NCBI RefSeq assembly: GCF_003710825.1
Contig: NZ_RHHQ01000024.1
Location: 1 to 64,000, forward strand
From: Brevibacillus fluminis
GTDB taxonomy: Bacteria > Bacillota > Bacilli > Brevibacillales > Brevibacillaceae
Direction: 5' to 3'
Length of the DNA: 64,000 bases
How positions within the stretch are numbered: position 1 is the stretch's first letter; every line of letters begins with the position of its first letter. The translations under genes and the position numbers were made by a program. Positions 16,978 to 26,670 of the stretch are shown here, one piece after another. A model generated the notes under the pieces. The model was given only the letters and a program-made list of their open reading frames with translations, did not search any database and had not been told where the DNA came from.

Positions 16978-17053
16978 AAAACGAATATTGATAATACTAT
17001 CCTTTTGAACGTTCGGAAAACGTGTTGACAGCCGCTGCTGCTCCTTGTTACAC
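16977..17053 (+). promoter_or_regulatory. PurR box pair and promoter of purEKB
   Basis: Box 1 AAAAACGAATATT (16977-16989) is a weak match. Box 2 AACGTTCGGAAAA (17008-17020) is a strong inverted match; 18 bases separate them. TTGACA (17025) - 17 bases - TTACAC (17048) follows. No purine riboswitch fits in the remaining 50 bases before purE. Confidence 0.75.
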
Positions 17054-17103
17054 TTACGATTGGGTTTTCTATCAGTACACTTCATGAGGAGAGGGGCAAC
17101 AGC

Positions 17104-17595
17104 ATGATAAACGGTCCATTGGTTGGCGTAATCATGGGAAGTACCTCGGATTGGGAAACAATGAAGGAAGCTTGCCAAATCCTAGATGAGCTTCATGTAC
17201 CATACGAGAAGAAAGTGGTGTCAGCGCACCGCACGCCGGATCTCATGTTTGCGTATGCGGAGACGGCCAAATCGCGCGGCATCGAATGCATCATTGCCGG
17301 AGCAGGCGGGGCCGCTCATTTGCCAGGCATGGTGGCAGCCAAAACGGAGCTGCCGGTCATCGGCGTCCCGGTTAAATCATCGAATCTGAACGGATTGGAT
17401 TCTCTTCTTTCGATCGTGCAAATGCCAGGCGGCGTGCCGGTGGCTACCGTTGCGATCGGTAAAGCGGGGGCAATCAATGCGGGCTTGCTGGCCGCACAGA
17501 TTTTGGGGATTAAATATCCAGAAATTCAAGAGCGTTTTGTAGTGCGCCGTGAGGCCACTCGTGATAAAGTATTGAAGGACAGTGAACTGGAATGA
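17104..17595 (+). CDS. purE: N5-carboxyaminoimidazole ribonucleotide mutase, catalytic subunit
   Basis: Class I PurE; rearranges N5-CAIR to CAIR in IMP synthesis. The 163-aa product has the family start MGSTSDWETMKEACQILDEL, the active-site region SAHRTPD and the glycine-rich AGAGGAAHLPGM loop. ATG 17104 follows GAGGAGAGGGG. It overlaps purK by 4 bases (ATGA), so the mutase and synthetase are translationally coupled. First gene of the purEKB unit. Confidence 0.97.
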   Translation: MINGPLVGVIMGSTSDWETMKEACQILDELHVPYEKKVVSAHRTPDLMFAYAETAKSRGIECIIAGAGGAAHLPGMVAAKTELPVIGVPVKSSNLNGLDSLLSIVQMPGGVPVATVAIGKAGAINAGLLAAQILGIKYPEIQERFVVRREATRDKVLKDSELE

Positions 17596-18761
17596 GCCAA
17601 ACTCTCAATCGGAACGCGTTACACAAAGTGGTGAAGCCAGGAGCTACGATCGGTATACTTGGCGGCGGTCAGCTCGGGCGTATGATTGCGCTGGCGGGTC
17701 GTGCGATGGGCTATCGGTTTGTCACGATGGACCCGACCGTCGATTCGCCATGCGGTCAGGTTTGCGACGAGCAGGTTGTCGCCAAGTTTGATGACGTCGA
17801 GGGTGCGCGCCATCTGGCAGCGCAAAGCGACGTGATCACCTATGAGTTTGAAAATGTGAATGTGTCGGTGGCTGAAGCGCTGGAGACGACGTCGTTCGTG
17901 CCACAGGGCAGCGAGCTTTTGCGGACAACCCAGCACCGCGTCCGGGAGAAATCGATGATCCAGGCGCTGGGCATTCCTGTCGCGCCGTTTCGCGTCATTA
18001 CATCACTTGCGGATCTGCAGGCTGCAGTCGAAGAGCTTGGGCTCCCTGCCGTGATGAAAACATCAACCGGCGGTTATGATGGAAAAGGGCAGTATGTGCT
18101 CCGAACGCCGGATGATCTTGAGAAGGCCTATGATCTTCTTTCCCAAACGGGCGCAGAGCTGATCGTGGAGCAGTTCGTCAAGTTTGAAAAGGAAGTGTCG
18201 GTCATTGCTGCTCGCAGCTTGTCTGGTGAGCTGGCGACGTTCCCGATGGCGGAAAACATTCATCGCGACAACATCTTGCACGCTTCGATCGTTCCAGCCC
18301 GCGTGTCGGATGACGTTCAGCAGAAGGCGGAAGCGATCGCACGGACGATTGCCGAACAGCTGGGCGTTGTTGGTTTGATCGCGGTCGAAATGTTCGTCAC
18401 GGCAGACGGGGACGTATACGTGAATGAACTGGCACCGCGTCCGCACAATTCCGGTCATTATTCGATGGATGCCTGCATCACCTCGCAGTTCGAACAGCAT
18501 GTGCGTGCCATCTGCAACCTGCCGCTCGGCTCCACTGCGCTTTTGAGCCCGGTGGTCATGGTTAATATTTTGGGAGAGCATGTTCAGCCGGTTTTGGACA
18601 AGCTGGAAGAGCTGCCGCCGACGTGCAAGCTGCATTTGTACGGGAAAAGCGAAAGCATTGTCAAACGGAAAATGGGCCATCTGAACGTACTCGCCGATAA
18701 TGTGGAAGAAGCATTGACGATTGTAAACGAATTAGGAATTTGGGATAGAGTGGAGGACTAA
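17592..18761 (+). CDS. purK: N5-carboxyaminoimidazole ribonucleotide synthetase
   Basis: ATP-grasp enzyme that makes N5-CAIR from AIR, bicarbonate and ATP. 389 aa. Visible motifs: the N-terminal GILGGGQLGRMIALAG (about residues 19-34), TSTGGYDGKGQYVL (ATP binding) and the C-terminal ELAPRPHNSGHYSMDAC. It starts within the purE stop and ends 4 bases before purB. The product feeds PurE directly. Confidence 0.97.
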   Translation: MSQTLNRNALHKVVKPGATIGILGGGQLGRMIALAGRAMGYRFVTMDPTVDSPCGQVCDEQVVAKFDDVEGARHLAAQSDVITYEFENVNVSVAEALETTSFVPQGSELLRTTQHRVREKSMIQALGIPVAPFRVITSLADLQAAVEELGLPAVMKTSTGGYDGKGQYVLRTPDDLEKAYDLLSQTGAELIVEQFVKFEKEVSVIAARSLSGELATFPMAENIHRDNILHASIVPARVSDDVQQKAEAIARTIAEQLGVVGLIAVEMFVTADGDVYVNELAPRPHNSGHYSMDACITSQFEQHVRAICNLPLGSTALLSPVVMVNILGEHVQPVLDKLEELPPTCKLHLYGKSESIVKRKMGHLNVLADNVEEALTIVNELGIWDRVED

Positions 18762-18765
18762 AACA

Positions 18766-20061
18766 ATGATCGAACGCTATTCGCGCCCGGAAATGAGAGC
18801 GATTTGGACGGAAGAGAACAAATTCAAAGCATGGCTGGAAGTAGAAATTCTCGCTTGTGAAGCATGGTCCAAGCTGGGTGTTATCCCTGCCGAAGATGTA
18901 GAGAAGCTGCGTGCGAATGCTACCTTCAACGTAGAACGCATTTATGAAATCGAGCAGGAAACGCGCCATGACGTCGTAGCTTTCACGCGCGCCGTATCGG
19001 AAACGTTGAGCGGCGACGAGAAAAAGTGGGTACATTACGGCCTCACTTCGACAGACGTAGTGGACACGGCTCTGTCTTACTTGCTCCTGCAAGCGAATGA
19101 CATTCTCGAGAAAGACATCGTCGAGTTCATCGACATTCTGACCGAGCAAGCGCGTAAATACAAAGATACCGTCTGCATGGGCCGTACACATGGCGTACAT
19201 GCCGAGCCAACGACCTTTGGCTTGAAGCTGGCGCTGTGGCGTGAAGAGATGAATCGCAACCTGGCTCGTTTCCGCAACGCCAAGGCAGAGGTGGCATTCG
19301 GCAAAATTTCCGGCGCAGTCGGAACATATGCCAACATCGACCCGTTCGTTGAAGCATATGTGTGCGAGAAGCTCGGTCTGCAAGCTGCGCCGATTTCCAC
19401 ACAAACGCTACAGCGTGACCGTCATGCCGAGTACATGGCGACGCTTGCACTGATCGCGACGTCCTTGGACAAGTTCGCGACCGAAATCCGCGGCCTGCAA
19501 AAAAGCGAAATGCGCGAGGTGGAAGAGCCATTCGCGAAAGGCCAAAAAGGCTCTTCGGCGATGCCGCACAAGCGCAACCCGATCGGCTGCGAAAATATTT
19601 CCGGCCTGTCCCGCGTCATTCGCGGCCATATGCTGTCCGCTTATGAAAACGTGCCGCTCTGGCATGAGCGCGACATTTCTCACTCCTCTGTGGAGCGCGT
19701 GATTTTGCCTGACGCGACCATGCTGCTCAACTACATGCTGCGCCGTTTCATGAACATCGTGAAAAACTTGCAGGTGTTCCCAGAAAACATGAAGCGCAAC
19801 ATGGATCGCACGTTTGGTCTGATCTACTCGCAGCAAGTTTTGCTGAAGCTGATCGACAAAGGGCTGAGCCGTGAAAAAGCGTACGATACTGTACAGCCGC
19901 GCGCGATGCAAGCGTGGGAAGAGCAGCGCTCCTTCCGCGACATCATCAGCGCCGATGAAACGGTGAAAGAACTGTTGACCAAAGAAGAGCTGGATGATTG
20001 CTTCGATTATCGCTACCATTTGAAGCATGTCGATACGATTTTCCAACGTCTAGGCCTGTAA
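18766..20061 (+). CDS. purB: Adenylosuccinate lyase
   Basis: Cleaves SAICAR to AICAR in IMP synthesis and adenylosuccinate to AMP. 431 aa, normal for the Bacillus-type enzyme. The fumarase/aspartase signature GSSAMPHKRNPIG lies near residue 263, and GRTHGVHAEPTTFG holds the active-site histidine. It is the last gene of purEKB. A strong terminator follows at 20082, so purC is not reached by this transcript, unlike in B. subtilis. Confidence 0.97.
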   Translation: MIERYSRPEMRAIWTEENKFKAWLEVEILACEAWSKLGVIPAEDVEKLRANATFNVERIYEIEQETRHDVVAFTRAVSETLSGDEKKWVHYGLTSTDVVDTALSYLLLQANDILEKDIVEFIDILTEQARKYKDTVCMGRTHGVHAEPTTFGLKLALWREEMNRNLARFRNAKAEVAFGKISGAVGTYANIDPFVEAYVCEKLGLQAAPISTQTLQRDRHAEYMATLALIATSLDKFATEIRGLQKSEMREVEEPFAKGQKGSSAMPHKRNPIGCENISGLSRVIRGHMLSAYENVPLWHERDISHSSVERVILPDATMLLNYMLRRFMNIVKNLQVFPENMKRNMDRTFGLIYSQQVLLKLIDKGLSREKAYDTVQPRAMQAWEEQRSFRDIISADETVKELLTKEELDDCFDYRYHLKHVDTIFQRLGL

Positions 20062-20081
20062 TGACCTGATGTTTTGATAGA

Positions 20082-20127
20082 AAAAGCGCTTGTCGCCCCG
20101 ATGATTGTGGGCAACAAGCGCTTTTTT
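20082..20127. terminator. Terminator after purB
   Basis: AAAAAGCGCTTGT ... ACAAGCGCTTTTTT, a 10-bp stem with flanking A and T runs; works for both convergent genes. It separates purEKB from the rest of the purine genes. Confidence 0.92.
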
Positions 20128-20145
20128 GTATGACAGAAGTGAACA

Positions 20146-21381
20146 TCAAACAGCCATCGAAGAAGACGTGGAGATCACCTGCTTTTTCCATAAATAACGC
20201 TGAAACAACACGCCAAGCAATCCGACTGCCCCGATCGCGAGCCCAACCCATACAAACATGAGGGAAGCGCCCCACAGGCCGATCAGTACGCCGCCCGTAA
20301 GCGGAGCGATGATCGAGACCGTGCTCATCAAGGAATCGTAAATGCCGCTGATACGACCAATCGCGGTGCTTGGCGTCTCCTTTTGCATGATATAGTTCAT
20401 GCCAGTGGAAGTGAAGCCTGTGCCGAGGCCGCCGATAAAGGAAACGATGAGAATCCACAGGAGAGGCGTACTTGCCACAAAGGTGCCCGCTCCGGCAAAC
20501 ATCAGCCCGATCAGGAGAAGGCCGCCGCCCAAAAGCCAGCCATAGGCGGACAACTGCTGGAAACGCCGCAGCCACATTACACTGATCAATCCGCCCGCAC
20601 CGACTGCGGTCACGATCCAGCCGATTAGTTCGGGACGATCGGGGGCAACATCGCGCAGCAGGATCGTAACTTGCGCATCGATCATCAGGATGCCTGCCAT
20701 GCCGAGCAAGGAGAAGAACAGGCTGACCAGTAAGGTTCTGCTTTGCAGCAAAATGTTCCATCCTTCCTTCCAAGCCGTTCGCAGCTTGATGCTTTCAGAA
20801 GGCAGTTCGCTCGATTCGACCAGTCCCTCTGAAGCGGGAATCATCATCAACAACAGCGCGGAAACGATGAAGCAGACGGCATTGACCGCCATACAGATGG
20901 CGGGAGAAAAGGCGGTGGCAATCGAGGCGCCGAAAAGCGGCCCCAGCACCTTTGACAGCTGAAAAACAGCGCCGTTCAGGGAGGTCGCTTGCAACAGCTG
21001 ATCGGTGCCGACGATGTGGCGGGTCATCGCCTGTTGGGCTGGATAATGAAAGACGCGTGCAGCTGCGCGCAACGTGATGAGCCCCAACAAGACCCATACA
21101 TTTGGCGCAAAAATCAGGCCGATCGTGAAGGCGGAGCGAATCAGGTCGGTTACGATCATCAGATTGCGCTTGTTCCACCGATCTGCCATGATTCCGGCCA
21201 ATTGGCTAAACAAGATGCTGGGAATCGCGAAAGCAAGCGGAACCAGTGAGACCATCATGGCATCCGCTTTCCAAACGAATCCGAGCAGGATGGAGATGGC
21301 GATGAAGTCAAAATAATCACCGAAGGCGGAAAGGCCATAGGCGGTGAACATTTTTAGAAACGAACGATTTTTCCACAGCAT
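20146..21381 (-). CDS. MFS transporter, DHA3-like
   Basis: 411-aa permease with about 12 membrane segments. The start FLKMFTAYGLSAFGDYFDFIAI and the loop AGIMADRWNKRNLMIVTD place it with the DHA3/EntS-like exporters (macrolide or siderophore efflux branch). The phrase RVFHYPAQQAMTRHIVG is typical of that group. No ligand can be deduced. It lies downstream of the sensor-domain membrane protein gene on the same strand with a short gap of about 50 bases, so the two may be co-transcribed. Confidence 0.82.
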   Translation of the reverse strand: MLWKNRSFLKMFTAYGLSAFGDYFDFIAISILLGFVWKADAMMVSLVPLAFAIPSILFSQLAGIMADRWNKRNLMIVTDLIRSAFTIGLIFAPNVWVLLGLITLRAAARVFHYPAQQAMTRHIVGTDQLLQATSLNGAVFQLSKVLGPLFGASIATAFSPAICMAVNAVCFIVSALLLMMIPASEGLVESSELPSESIKLRTAWKEGWNILLQSRTLLVSLFFSLLGMAGILMIDAQVTILLRDVAPDRPELIGWIVTAVGAGGLISVMWLRRFQQLSAYGWLLGGGLLLIGLMFAGAGTFVASTPLLWILIVSFIGGLGTGFTSTGMNYIMQKETPSTAIGRISGIYDSLMSTVSIIAPLTGGVLIGLWGASLMFVWVGLAIGAVGLLGVLFQRYLWKKQVISTSSSMAV

Positions 21382-21433
21382 GAGCTACACCCCTGTTTGC
21401 CGAAAGTGACTGAAAAGCAAAAGCGCTTTCTTT

Positions 21434-22117
21434 CTATTCTTCAGCAAACAGCATCACGATCTTGCTGAAAAACTGCGCGAGGTAGGTGAACAGATGCAGT
21501 GAGATGAAGGTGAGAAAAAAGCCGACGATGGAATAGATCCACGTTTGGAAGAAAGGATCTCTATCCACATGCAAAACGTTCAGCAGGTTTTCATCAAACA
21601 GGATGATTCGCATGGTCGACTGATCTGTCGGTTGGTCAATGAAATAGAGAAGCGGGGAAAACAGCAGGCTCAAGCTGACGGCAATGAACGTAATAGAGAT
21701 GACAAACGATAGAATGCCGATAGGAAATTTGATCAGCAAGAGAAGCACGCTTTTCATGGTGCGCGGATGTGTGGCGTATGCCCAGCATCTTTTGACCAAA
21801 CCGATATGGCCGGACGCTTGGTAACGCGAGTAGTCTACACGGACGCCCAGGACATAACGGATCAGACCGATTTCAAAGTCCATGATCAGATTGGCGGAAA
21901 GCAAGAATAAAAGCAGGAGGGGAAGTCCGATCAAAAATACAGGCGTGAGCCCGATCGATAAGGCAAGGCATGTGATGGCGAAGACAAAATAAAAAATACC
22001 CAATGGAAACGACAGCAGCAAATAGGCCAGGCTTCGATACGCATTCGAGTCCAGCATGATCGTGAAAAAGCTTGCTTTCTCCTTGGAGCGTGCGCTCGGG
22101 GGTAAAGCAATCATCAT
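21434..22117 (-). CDS. Stand-alone 'putative sensor' domain membrane protein
   Basis: 227 aa with two copies of a hydrophobic hairpin unit: SNAYRSLAYLLLSFPLGIFYF... near residue 24, and HPRTMKSVLLLLIKFPIGILSFV... near 118, plus a C-terminal membrane segment. This matches the sensor domain (PF13796 type) normally found at the N-terminus of some histidine kinases, but here no kinase domain is attached. Start is ATG 22117 or the adjacent ATG 22114; AAGGTGAT suits the second better. It is divergent from the FapA-like gene. Role unknown; membrane sensing or a structural role is inference. Confidence 0.6.
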   Translation of the reverse strand: MMIALPPSARSKEKASFFTIMLDSNAYRSLAYLLLSFPLGIFYFVFAITCLALSIGLTPVFLIGLPLLLLFLLSANLIMDFEIGLIRYVLGVRVDYSRYQASGHIGLVKRCWAYATHPRTMKSVLLLLIKFPIGILSFVISITFIAVSLSLLFSPLLYFIDQPTDQSTMRIILFDENLLNVLHVDRDPFFQTWIYSIVGFFLTFISLHLFTYLAQFFSKIVMLFAEE

Positions 22118-22313
22118 AAATCACCTTCTTTTATAGATCTCTACAAAAATTGTACCGGACTCCGGATGCAGCGAGAATGGTCTGTAGAGGGAATTCGTCT
22201 CCGTCTTGAGACGGAACGGCCAAGCGAGGAATGGCGGAAAAAAGATTCGCTTATCGTGCGGACGAAAACATTCGATAGTAGTAATAAGATGAAAACAGAG
22301 GGGAGGGGCTCGT

Positions 22314-24158
22314 TTGAACGCGTCGATAAAGGCAGAGCTGCAGCGGTTGCTGGCGCATTTGGAGTCGCCGAATCTGGAGGACGGGCGTGCAGAGTTGCTG
22401 AATGGTTCTGTTGTGTGTGAGAGCGGCATTCTACGTGTCACCGATCCGAAAGCGGGCGGTCGACATGCGTCCGTCGTCTCGACAGCGCAGGTCAGGATTG
22501 TCGTGAATGGACAGGAAGCTGTTCAGCCTGCAGAGGTGCGGCAGGCGGATCGGCTTGAGGTCCGCATTTTTCACGATAAAGCATATGAACTGACAGTCGC
22601 CGATGATGCGATGCGAGTGTATTTGCATGTGTTTACCGAAAACATGTATGAGCGGCGCCTTGCAGATTGTGGACCAACGTTTTTTTATGTGCCCCAGAGT
22701 GAGCTTGTGCCGTTAGCCGACAAAGCTACGATCGTGGCACAAGTTCGGCAAGAGCTGCAGGAGATGGAGATCATAAGCCCGATCGAGGAAGAGGCACTGC
22801 AGGAGGCGCTGCATGCTCCGTTTCGTACAGCCGTCGTGGTCGCATCGGGCAAACCGGCCAAATTAGGACGGGATGGATATATCGAGACGATGTTTCCTCA
22901 TGCAACGGAGCAGGTGATCGCCGATTGGCAGCGCAAGGTCGATTACCGCAACCATGGCTTGATTCCGTCAGTAGCCGGTGGTGATACGATCGCCATCATT
23001 CACAGGGCGGTGCCTGGGGAGTCGGGGGTGGATCTGTTTGGCCGCGAAGTGCCACCGACTCCGGTATCGGACGTGAAGGTGGGGCTGAGGCGCAATGTTC
23101 GGATGGACGATACGGGGCGGGTCATCGCGCTGAAAGCGGGTCGACCATCGCTGACGGGTGATACGGTCAAGATTTTTGACATTCAGACGGTGCACATTGT
23201 GGAAGGTGACGTGGATCTGACAGTTGGCAATGTGCTGTTCAACGGGGATGTGCTGATCCAAGGAGATGTGCAGGAGGGGATGCGCGTAGAGGCAACCGGC
23301 AACATTACGGTGCTCGGCAATGCCTTTTCCGCCGTATTGGTTTCGTGCCAGCATGTCTATATTCACGGTCATGCTACCAAGAGCCAGGTGTATGGCGGCA
23401 GACTCGGGCTTTTGTACAGCAAGGCGTACGAGCTGATCGGAAAAATCATGGCGCAGTACGATGCGTTGGAAAAGGAAACGAATGCGGCACATGAGATGGC
23501 GGAGAAAAAGGGCCTCCATGTGACGATCGGACAGATTGCTTCGCTGCTGATCCAGAATCGCCATCCAGGCCTGCATGGGGTGATCGGCGAGTTTTCCGAA
23601 CTGATCGCAAGCGCAGGTGCGATGATCCCGTTGGAGTTCAAGCTGCTTGTTCGTATGCTGCGGCTTTTTGGCAACAAGGAGCTGCTTGACCGCATTAACA
23701 ACTGGAACGACGTCCAGAAGATTCACGATTATTTGCTGCTGAGCAAGGTGCAAATTGAAAATAGTGTTTTCGAGGAAAGTGACATTGTGCTCAGCTTTGC
23801 CAATCTGTCCCAGCTTGAGACGAATGGTTCGCTTGTCGTCACGGGACAAGGATTGCTCAACTGCCAAGTAACTGTGAACAAAAACTGCTTATTCAAAAAC
23901 CCGGACAGCAGTATCAAAGGAGGGCGGATTGTCGCCAAAGGGCGCATTCATGCGTTCGAAGCGGGAACGCCGTTTGGGCGGAACACCTATCTAGAGGTAG
24001 GAGAATCCGTCAAATTGAACAAGGCCGAAGGCGTCATCATCAAAGTAGGCGATCGCGTCGTACAAATCCCTGATGAGCGGCACGATCTGTACTTCTCGCT
24101 GGACAAGCAGGGCAATCTGCATCAGGAGAAGAACCGGCACCGAGAGCGTCGCGCCTAG
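22314..24158 (+). CDS. FapA/DUF342-family polymerization-domain protein
   Basis: 614 aa, TTG start at 22314 preceded by GAGGGGAGG. It has an N-terminal variable domain, the DUF342 core with GGDTIAIIHRAVPGESGVDLFGREVP near residues 222-247, and glycine-rich right-handed beta-helix turns (EGDVDLTVGNVLFNGDVLIQGDV near 303, then GNITVLGN). A helical hairpin around 365-400 and a second beta-helix segment near 495-560 follow. FapA family members are cytoplasmic proteins with a bactofilin-like helix, linked in Vibrio to flagellar or polar regulation. No motility genes are nearby, so the role here is unknown. Confidence 0.8.
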   Translation: MNASIKAELQRLLAHLESPNLEDGRAELLNGSVVCESGILRVTDPKAGGRHASVVSTAQVRIVVNGQEAVQPAEVRQADRLEVRIFHDKAYELTVADDAMRVYLHVFTENMYERRLADCGPTFFYVPQSELVPLADKATIVAQVRQELQEMEIISPIEEEALQEALHAPFRTAVVVASGKPAKLGRDGYIETMFPHATEQVIADWQRKVDYRNHGLIPSVAGGDTIAIIHRAVPGESGVDLFGREVPPTPVSDVKVGLRRNVRMDDTGRVIALKAGRPSLTGDTVKIFDIQTVHIVEGDVDLTVGNVLFNGDVLIQGDVQEGMRVEATGNITVLGNAFSAVLVSCQHVYIHGHATKSQVYGGRLGLLYSKAYELIGKIMAQYDALEKETNAAHEMAEKKGLHVTIGQIASLLIQNRHPGLHGVIGEFSELIASAGAMIPLEFKLLVRMLRLFGNKELLDRINNWNDVQKIHDYLLLSKVQIENSVFEESDIVLSFANLSQLETNGSLVVTGQGLLNCQVTVNKNCLFKNPDSSIKGGRIVAKGRIHAFEAGTPFGRNTYLEVGESVKLNKAEGVIIKVGDRVVQIPDERHDLYFSLDKQGNLHQEKNRHRERRA

Positions 24159-24173
24159 GTTTCATCAGATGAA

Positions 24174-24208
24174 AAAAAGCCTGCCCCGTAATGGAGGCAG
24201 GCTTTTTA
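24174..24208. terminator. Bidirectional terminator, FapA-like gene / M29 peptidase
   Basis: AAGCCTGCC...GGCAGGCTT stem with A run on the left and T run on the right, between convergent genes. Confidence 0.9.
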
Positions 24209-24212
24209 TGCG

Positions 24213-25334
24213 TTATACCAGGTTTTCCGGATTCAAGCCTTCGAGAGCCGGGATGACGAAGCGGCCGTCTTTGCGGATCAGCACATCGTCGAACCAGATT
24301 TCGCCGCCGCCGTACTCAGGGCGCTGAATTTGCACCAGATCCCAGTGGATGGAGGAGCGGTTGCCGTTGTCGGCTACATCGTACGCATTGCCTGGTGTGA
24401 AGTGGAAGCTTCCGGCGATTTTTTCATCGAACAAAATATCTTGCATCGGATGCAGGATGTGTGGGTTGATGCCGATCGCGAATTCGCCGATGTAGCGCGC
24501 ACCTTCATCGGTATCGAGAATTTCGTTGATGAGCTTGGTGTTGCTGCTAGTCGCTTCGACGATTTTTCCTTTGGAGAAGGTGAACTTGATATCAGTGAAC
24601 GATGTGCTGTGGTAGTTGGACGCAGCGTTGTAGGAGATGGTGCCCTCAACGGAATCCAGTACTGGGGACGTGTAAACCTCGCCGTCCGGGATGTTGCGGT
24701 GGCCATCGCACTTGATCGCAGGGATACCTTTGATCGAGAAGCGCAGATCGGTGCCCGGCGCTTTGATATGGACGCGGTCGGTTTTCTCCATCAATTCGAC
24801 GAGCGGATCCATCGCTTTTGACATTTTCGCATAGTCGAGGTTGCATACGTTGAAATAGAACGTTTCGAACGATTCGAGGCTCATGTTGGAGAGCTGTGCC
24901 ATCGATTGGTTCGGATAGCGGAGAACGACCCAGCGTTTGTTAGGGATGCGATCGCCAAAGTGAACTTTTTTATAGAAAATGCGGGAATACAAGCCCATTT
25001 TCTCTTCAGAAATATCGGAGTACTCATTGATGTTCTCATAAGCTCGTACAGCTATGTAAGCGTCTACATCTTGCATGCGGGACAGCTCGTGCTTGGCCAT
25101 CAGCTCCATGTGCTCTTCACTGGTGCCTTGGATCATGGCGCGCATGACTTGCTGATCTTTGATCGTAACCAATGGCAAGGCGCCGACAGCAAACGATTCG
25201 CGGACAAGGGCGCGAACCATTTCAGGCTGCAAGCCGATGTTTTCGATCAACACTTTTTCACCAGGTTGCAGGTTGAGTGAGTAGCGAACCAGACGGCTAG
25301 CCAATTCATTAATGCGTAGGTCCATTTCAGTCAT
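24213..25334 (-). CDS. M29-family metallo-aminopeptidase (AmpS-like)
   Basis: Cytoplasmic leucyl-type aminopeptidase of family M29, 373 aa, slightly shorter than the ~410 residues of AmpS/AmpT. Family features: the N-terminal LNLQPGEKVLIE, and the metal-binding region with EGTISYNAASNYH (Glu), GEFAIGINPHIL, DEKIAGSFHFTPGNAY (Glu, His) and SSIHWDL (His, Asp). ATG 25334 with AGGGAGAT upstream. It stands alone between a FapA-like and an alcohol dehydrogenase gene, all of which separate purB from purC. Confidence 0.88.
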   Translation of the reverse strand: MTEMDLRINELASRLVRYSLNLQPGEKVLIENIGLQPEMVRALVRESFAVGALPLVTIKDQQVMRAMIQGTSEEHMELMAKHELSRMQDVDAYIAVRAYENINEYSDISEEKMGLYSRIFYKKVHFGDRIPNKRWVVLRYPNQSMAQLSNMSLESFETFYFNVCNLDYAKMSKAMDPLVELMEKTDRVHIKAPGTDLRFSIKGIPAIKCDGHRNIPDGEVYTSPVLDSVEGTISYNAASNYHSTSFTDIKFTFSKGKIVEATSSNTKLINEILDTDEGARYIGEFAIGINPHILHPMQDILFDEKIAGSFHFTPGNAYDVADNGNRSSIHWDLVQIQRPEYGGGEIWFDDVLIRKDGRFVIPALEGLNPENLV

Positions 25335-25384
25335 CTCCCTATATTAAAAAATATTTTATTGAAAAATTCTCTTCAATTTGAAGT

Positions 25385-26584
25385 TTAATAGCAGGCTTCA
25401 TAGATTGCAAGCACATCACGGAGCGAAATGGGCCGTGAACCGGCTATGCTGCCACTGCCTCTGCCGCCGATGCGGATCGCGTCTTCCGCCAGCGTCTCCA
25501 GCGCAGCGTGCGGGATGCCGAAATCTGCGAGTCGTTCGGTGATCCCGAGACGGGCAAACCAGGCAGCGACGGCATCAATCGTATCGAAAGCGGCTTGCTG
25601 ATCATCAGGATGCGTGACACCAAAGCACTGACGTCCCATTCGCGCCAGCCGATCCGGCCTGTCATGAGCAATGATTTGGCGGAAATACGGCAGGGCCAAA
25701 ATCGACAGCCCGCGTCCGTGCGAAATATCGTAATGCCCGCTCAACGGATGCTCTAGCTGGTGAAGTGGATAGCCTGCTCCACGTCCGGCTAATGTGAAGG
25801 GGCTGATCGCAAGCGTGCTTGCCCATAAGAGCGTCGAGCGTGCTTCTTCATGCCGAGGCTCCGCAACGGCGATAGGCGCAAAGTGGACGACCTGGCGAAT
25901 CAAAGACTCGGTGATCCCGTCCTGGACGTGCGTGCTGGGTGCACTGATGAGATAAGCTTCGAAAAGATGGGAGAAAATATCGGCAGATGACTCAGCGGTT
26001 ACACGCGACGGAACACTATAGGTCAGCGTCGGATCAAGCAATGCCGTTCTCGGGAAGAGAGCGGGCATGCTCATCGAAGATTTTTCATGTGTGTCCCAAT
26101 GCGTCAGCACGCTTTTTTCATTCGCTTCCGAACCAGTCGCAGCGACGGTCGGGACGGTGATGATCGGCAGCGCATCGGTGATAGTGGCAAGCTGTGCGAA
26201 TAGGCCGTCCGGATTTCCTCTCATATAATCATAGGCGGGTCGCTGCGATTTGGCGGTCAGTGCGATCATTTTCGCGGCATCCATTACGGAGCCGCCGCCG
26301 ATGGCGATGACCAGATCGCAAGCATGCTCCCGAGCCAAGGCGGCACCCGCATCGACGGAAGAAGTGCGGGGATTGGGTTCGATACGGTCATATAAAATAG
26401 GAGTAACATTCGATTCGGTCAAGTATTGGATGGCCCGCTGCAATATGCCTGCAGCCCGGACGGCTTTTCCACCTGTGACGAGCAGCGCCTTGTGTCCCAG
26501 CTTGGCTGCTTCGCTGCCAATTTTCGTTAATTCACCGCATCCAAACAGGACGTGGGTAGGAAAAGAAACTTCATACGGAATCAT
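25385..26584 (-). CDS. Iron-containing (group III) alcohol dehydrogenase
   Basis: NAD(P)-dependent Fe-ADH, 399 aa, BdhA/YugJ-like. ATG 26584 is chosen because AAAAGGAGG lies 6 bases upstream. Motifs: cofactor loop IGGGSVMDAAKMIA near residue 97, TVAATGSEAN near 150, and metal ligands in SSADIFSHLFEAY (Asp and His), the EHPLSGHYDISHG stretch (His, His). Substrate not deducible. Paralogous in family only to the enzyme at 58930; the two sequences are clearly different subfamilies. Confidence 0.88.
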   Translation of the reverse strand: MIPYEVSFPTHVLFGCGELTKIGSEAAKLGHKALLVTGGKAVRAAGILQRAIQYLTESNVTPILYDRIEPNPRTSSVDAGAALAREHACDLVIAIGGGSVMDAAKMIALTAKSQRPAYDYMRGNPDGLFAQLATITDALPIITVPTVAATGSEANEKSVLTHWDTHEKSSMSMPALFPRTALLDPTLTYSVPSRVTAESSADIFSHLFEAYLISAPSTHVQDGITESLIRQVVHFAPIAVAEPRHEEARSTLLWASTLAISPFTLAGRGAGYPLHQLEHPLSGHYDISHGRGLSILALPYFRQIIAHDRPDRLARMGRQCFGVTHPDDQQAAFDTIDAVAAWFARLGITERLADFGIPHAALETLAEDAIRIGGRGSGSIAGSRPISLRDVLAIYEACY

Positions 26585-26670
26585 GGTATCCTCCTTTTGA
26601 AGCATGTATGTACGTGGTTAGTGTAACACAAGATGCTTTAAAGCTACGACTTGTGAAGGTGATTAACGTA

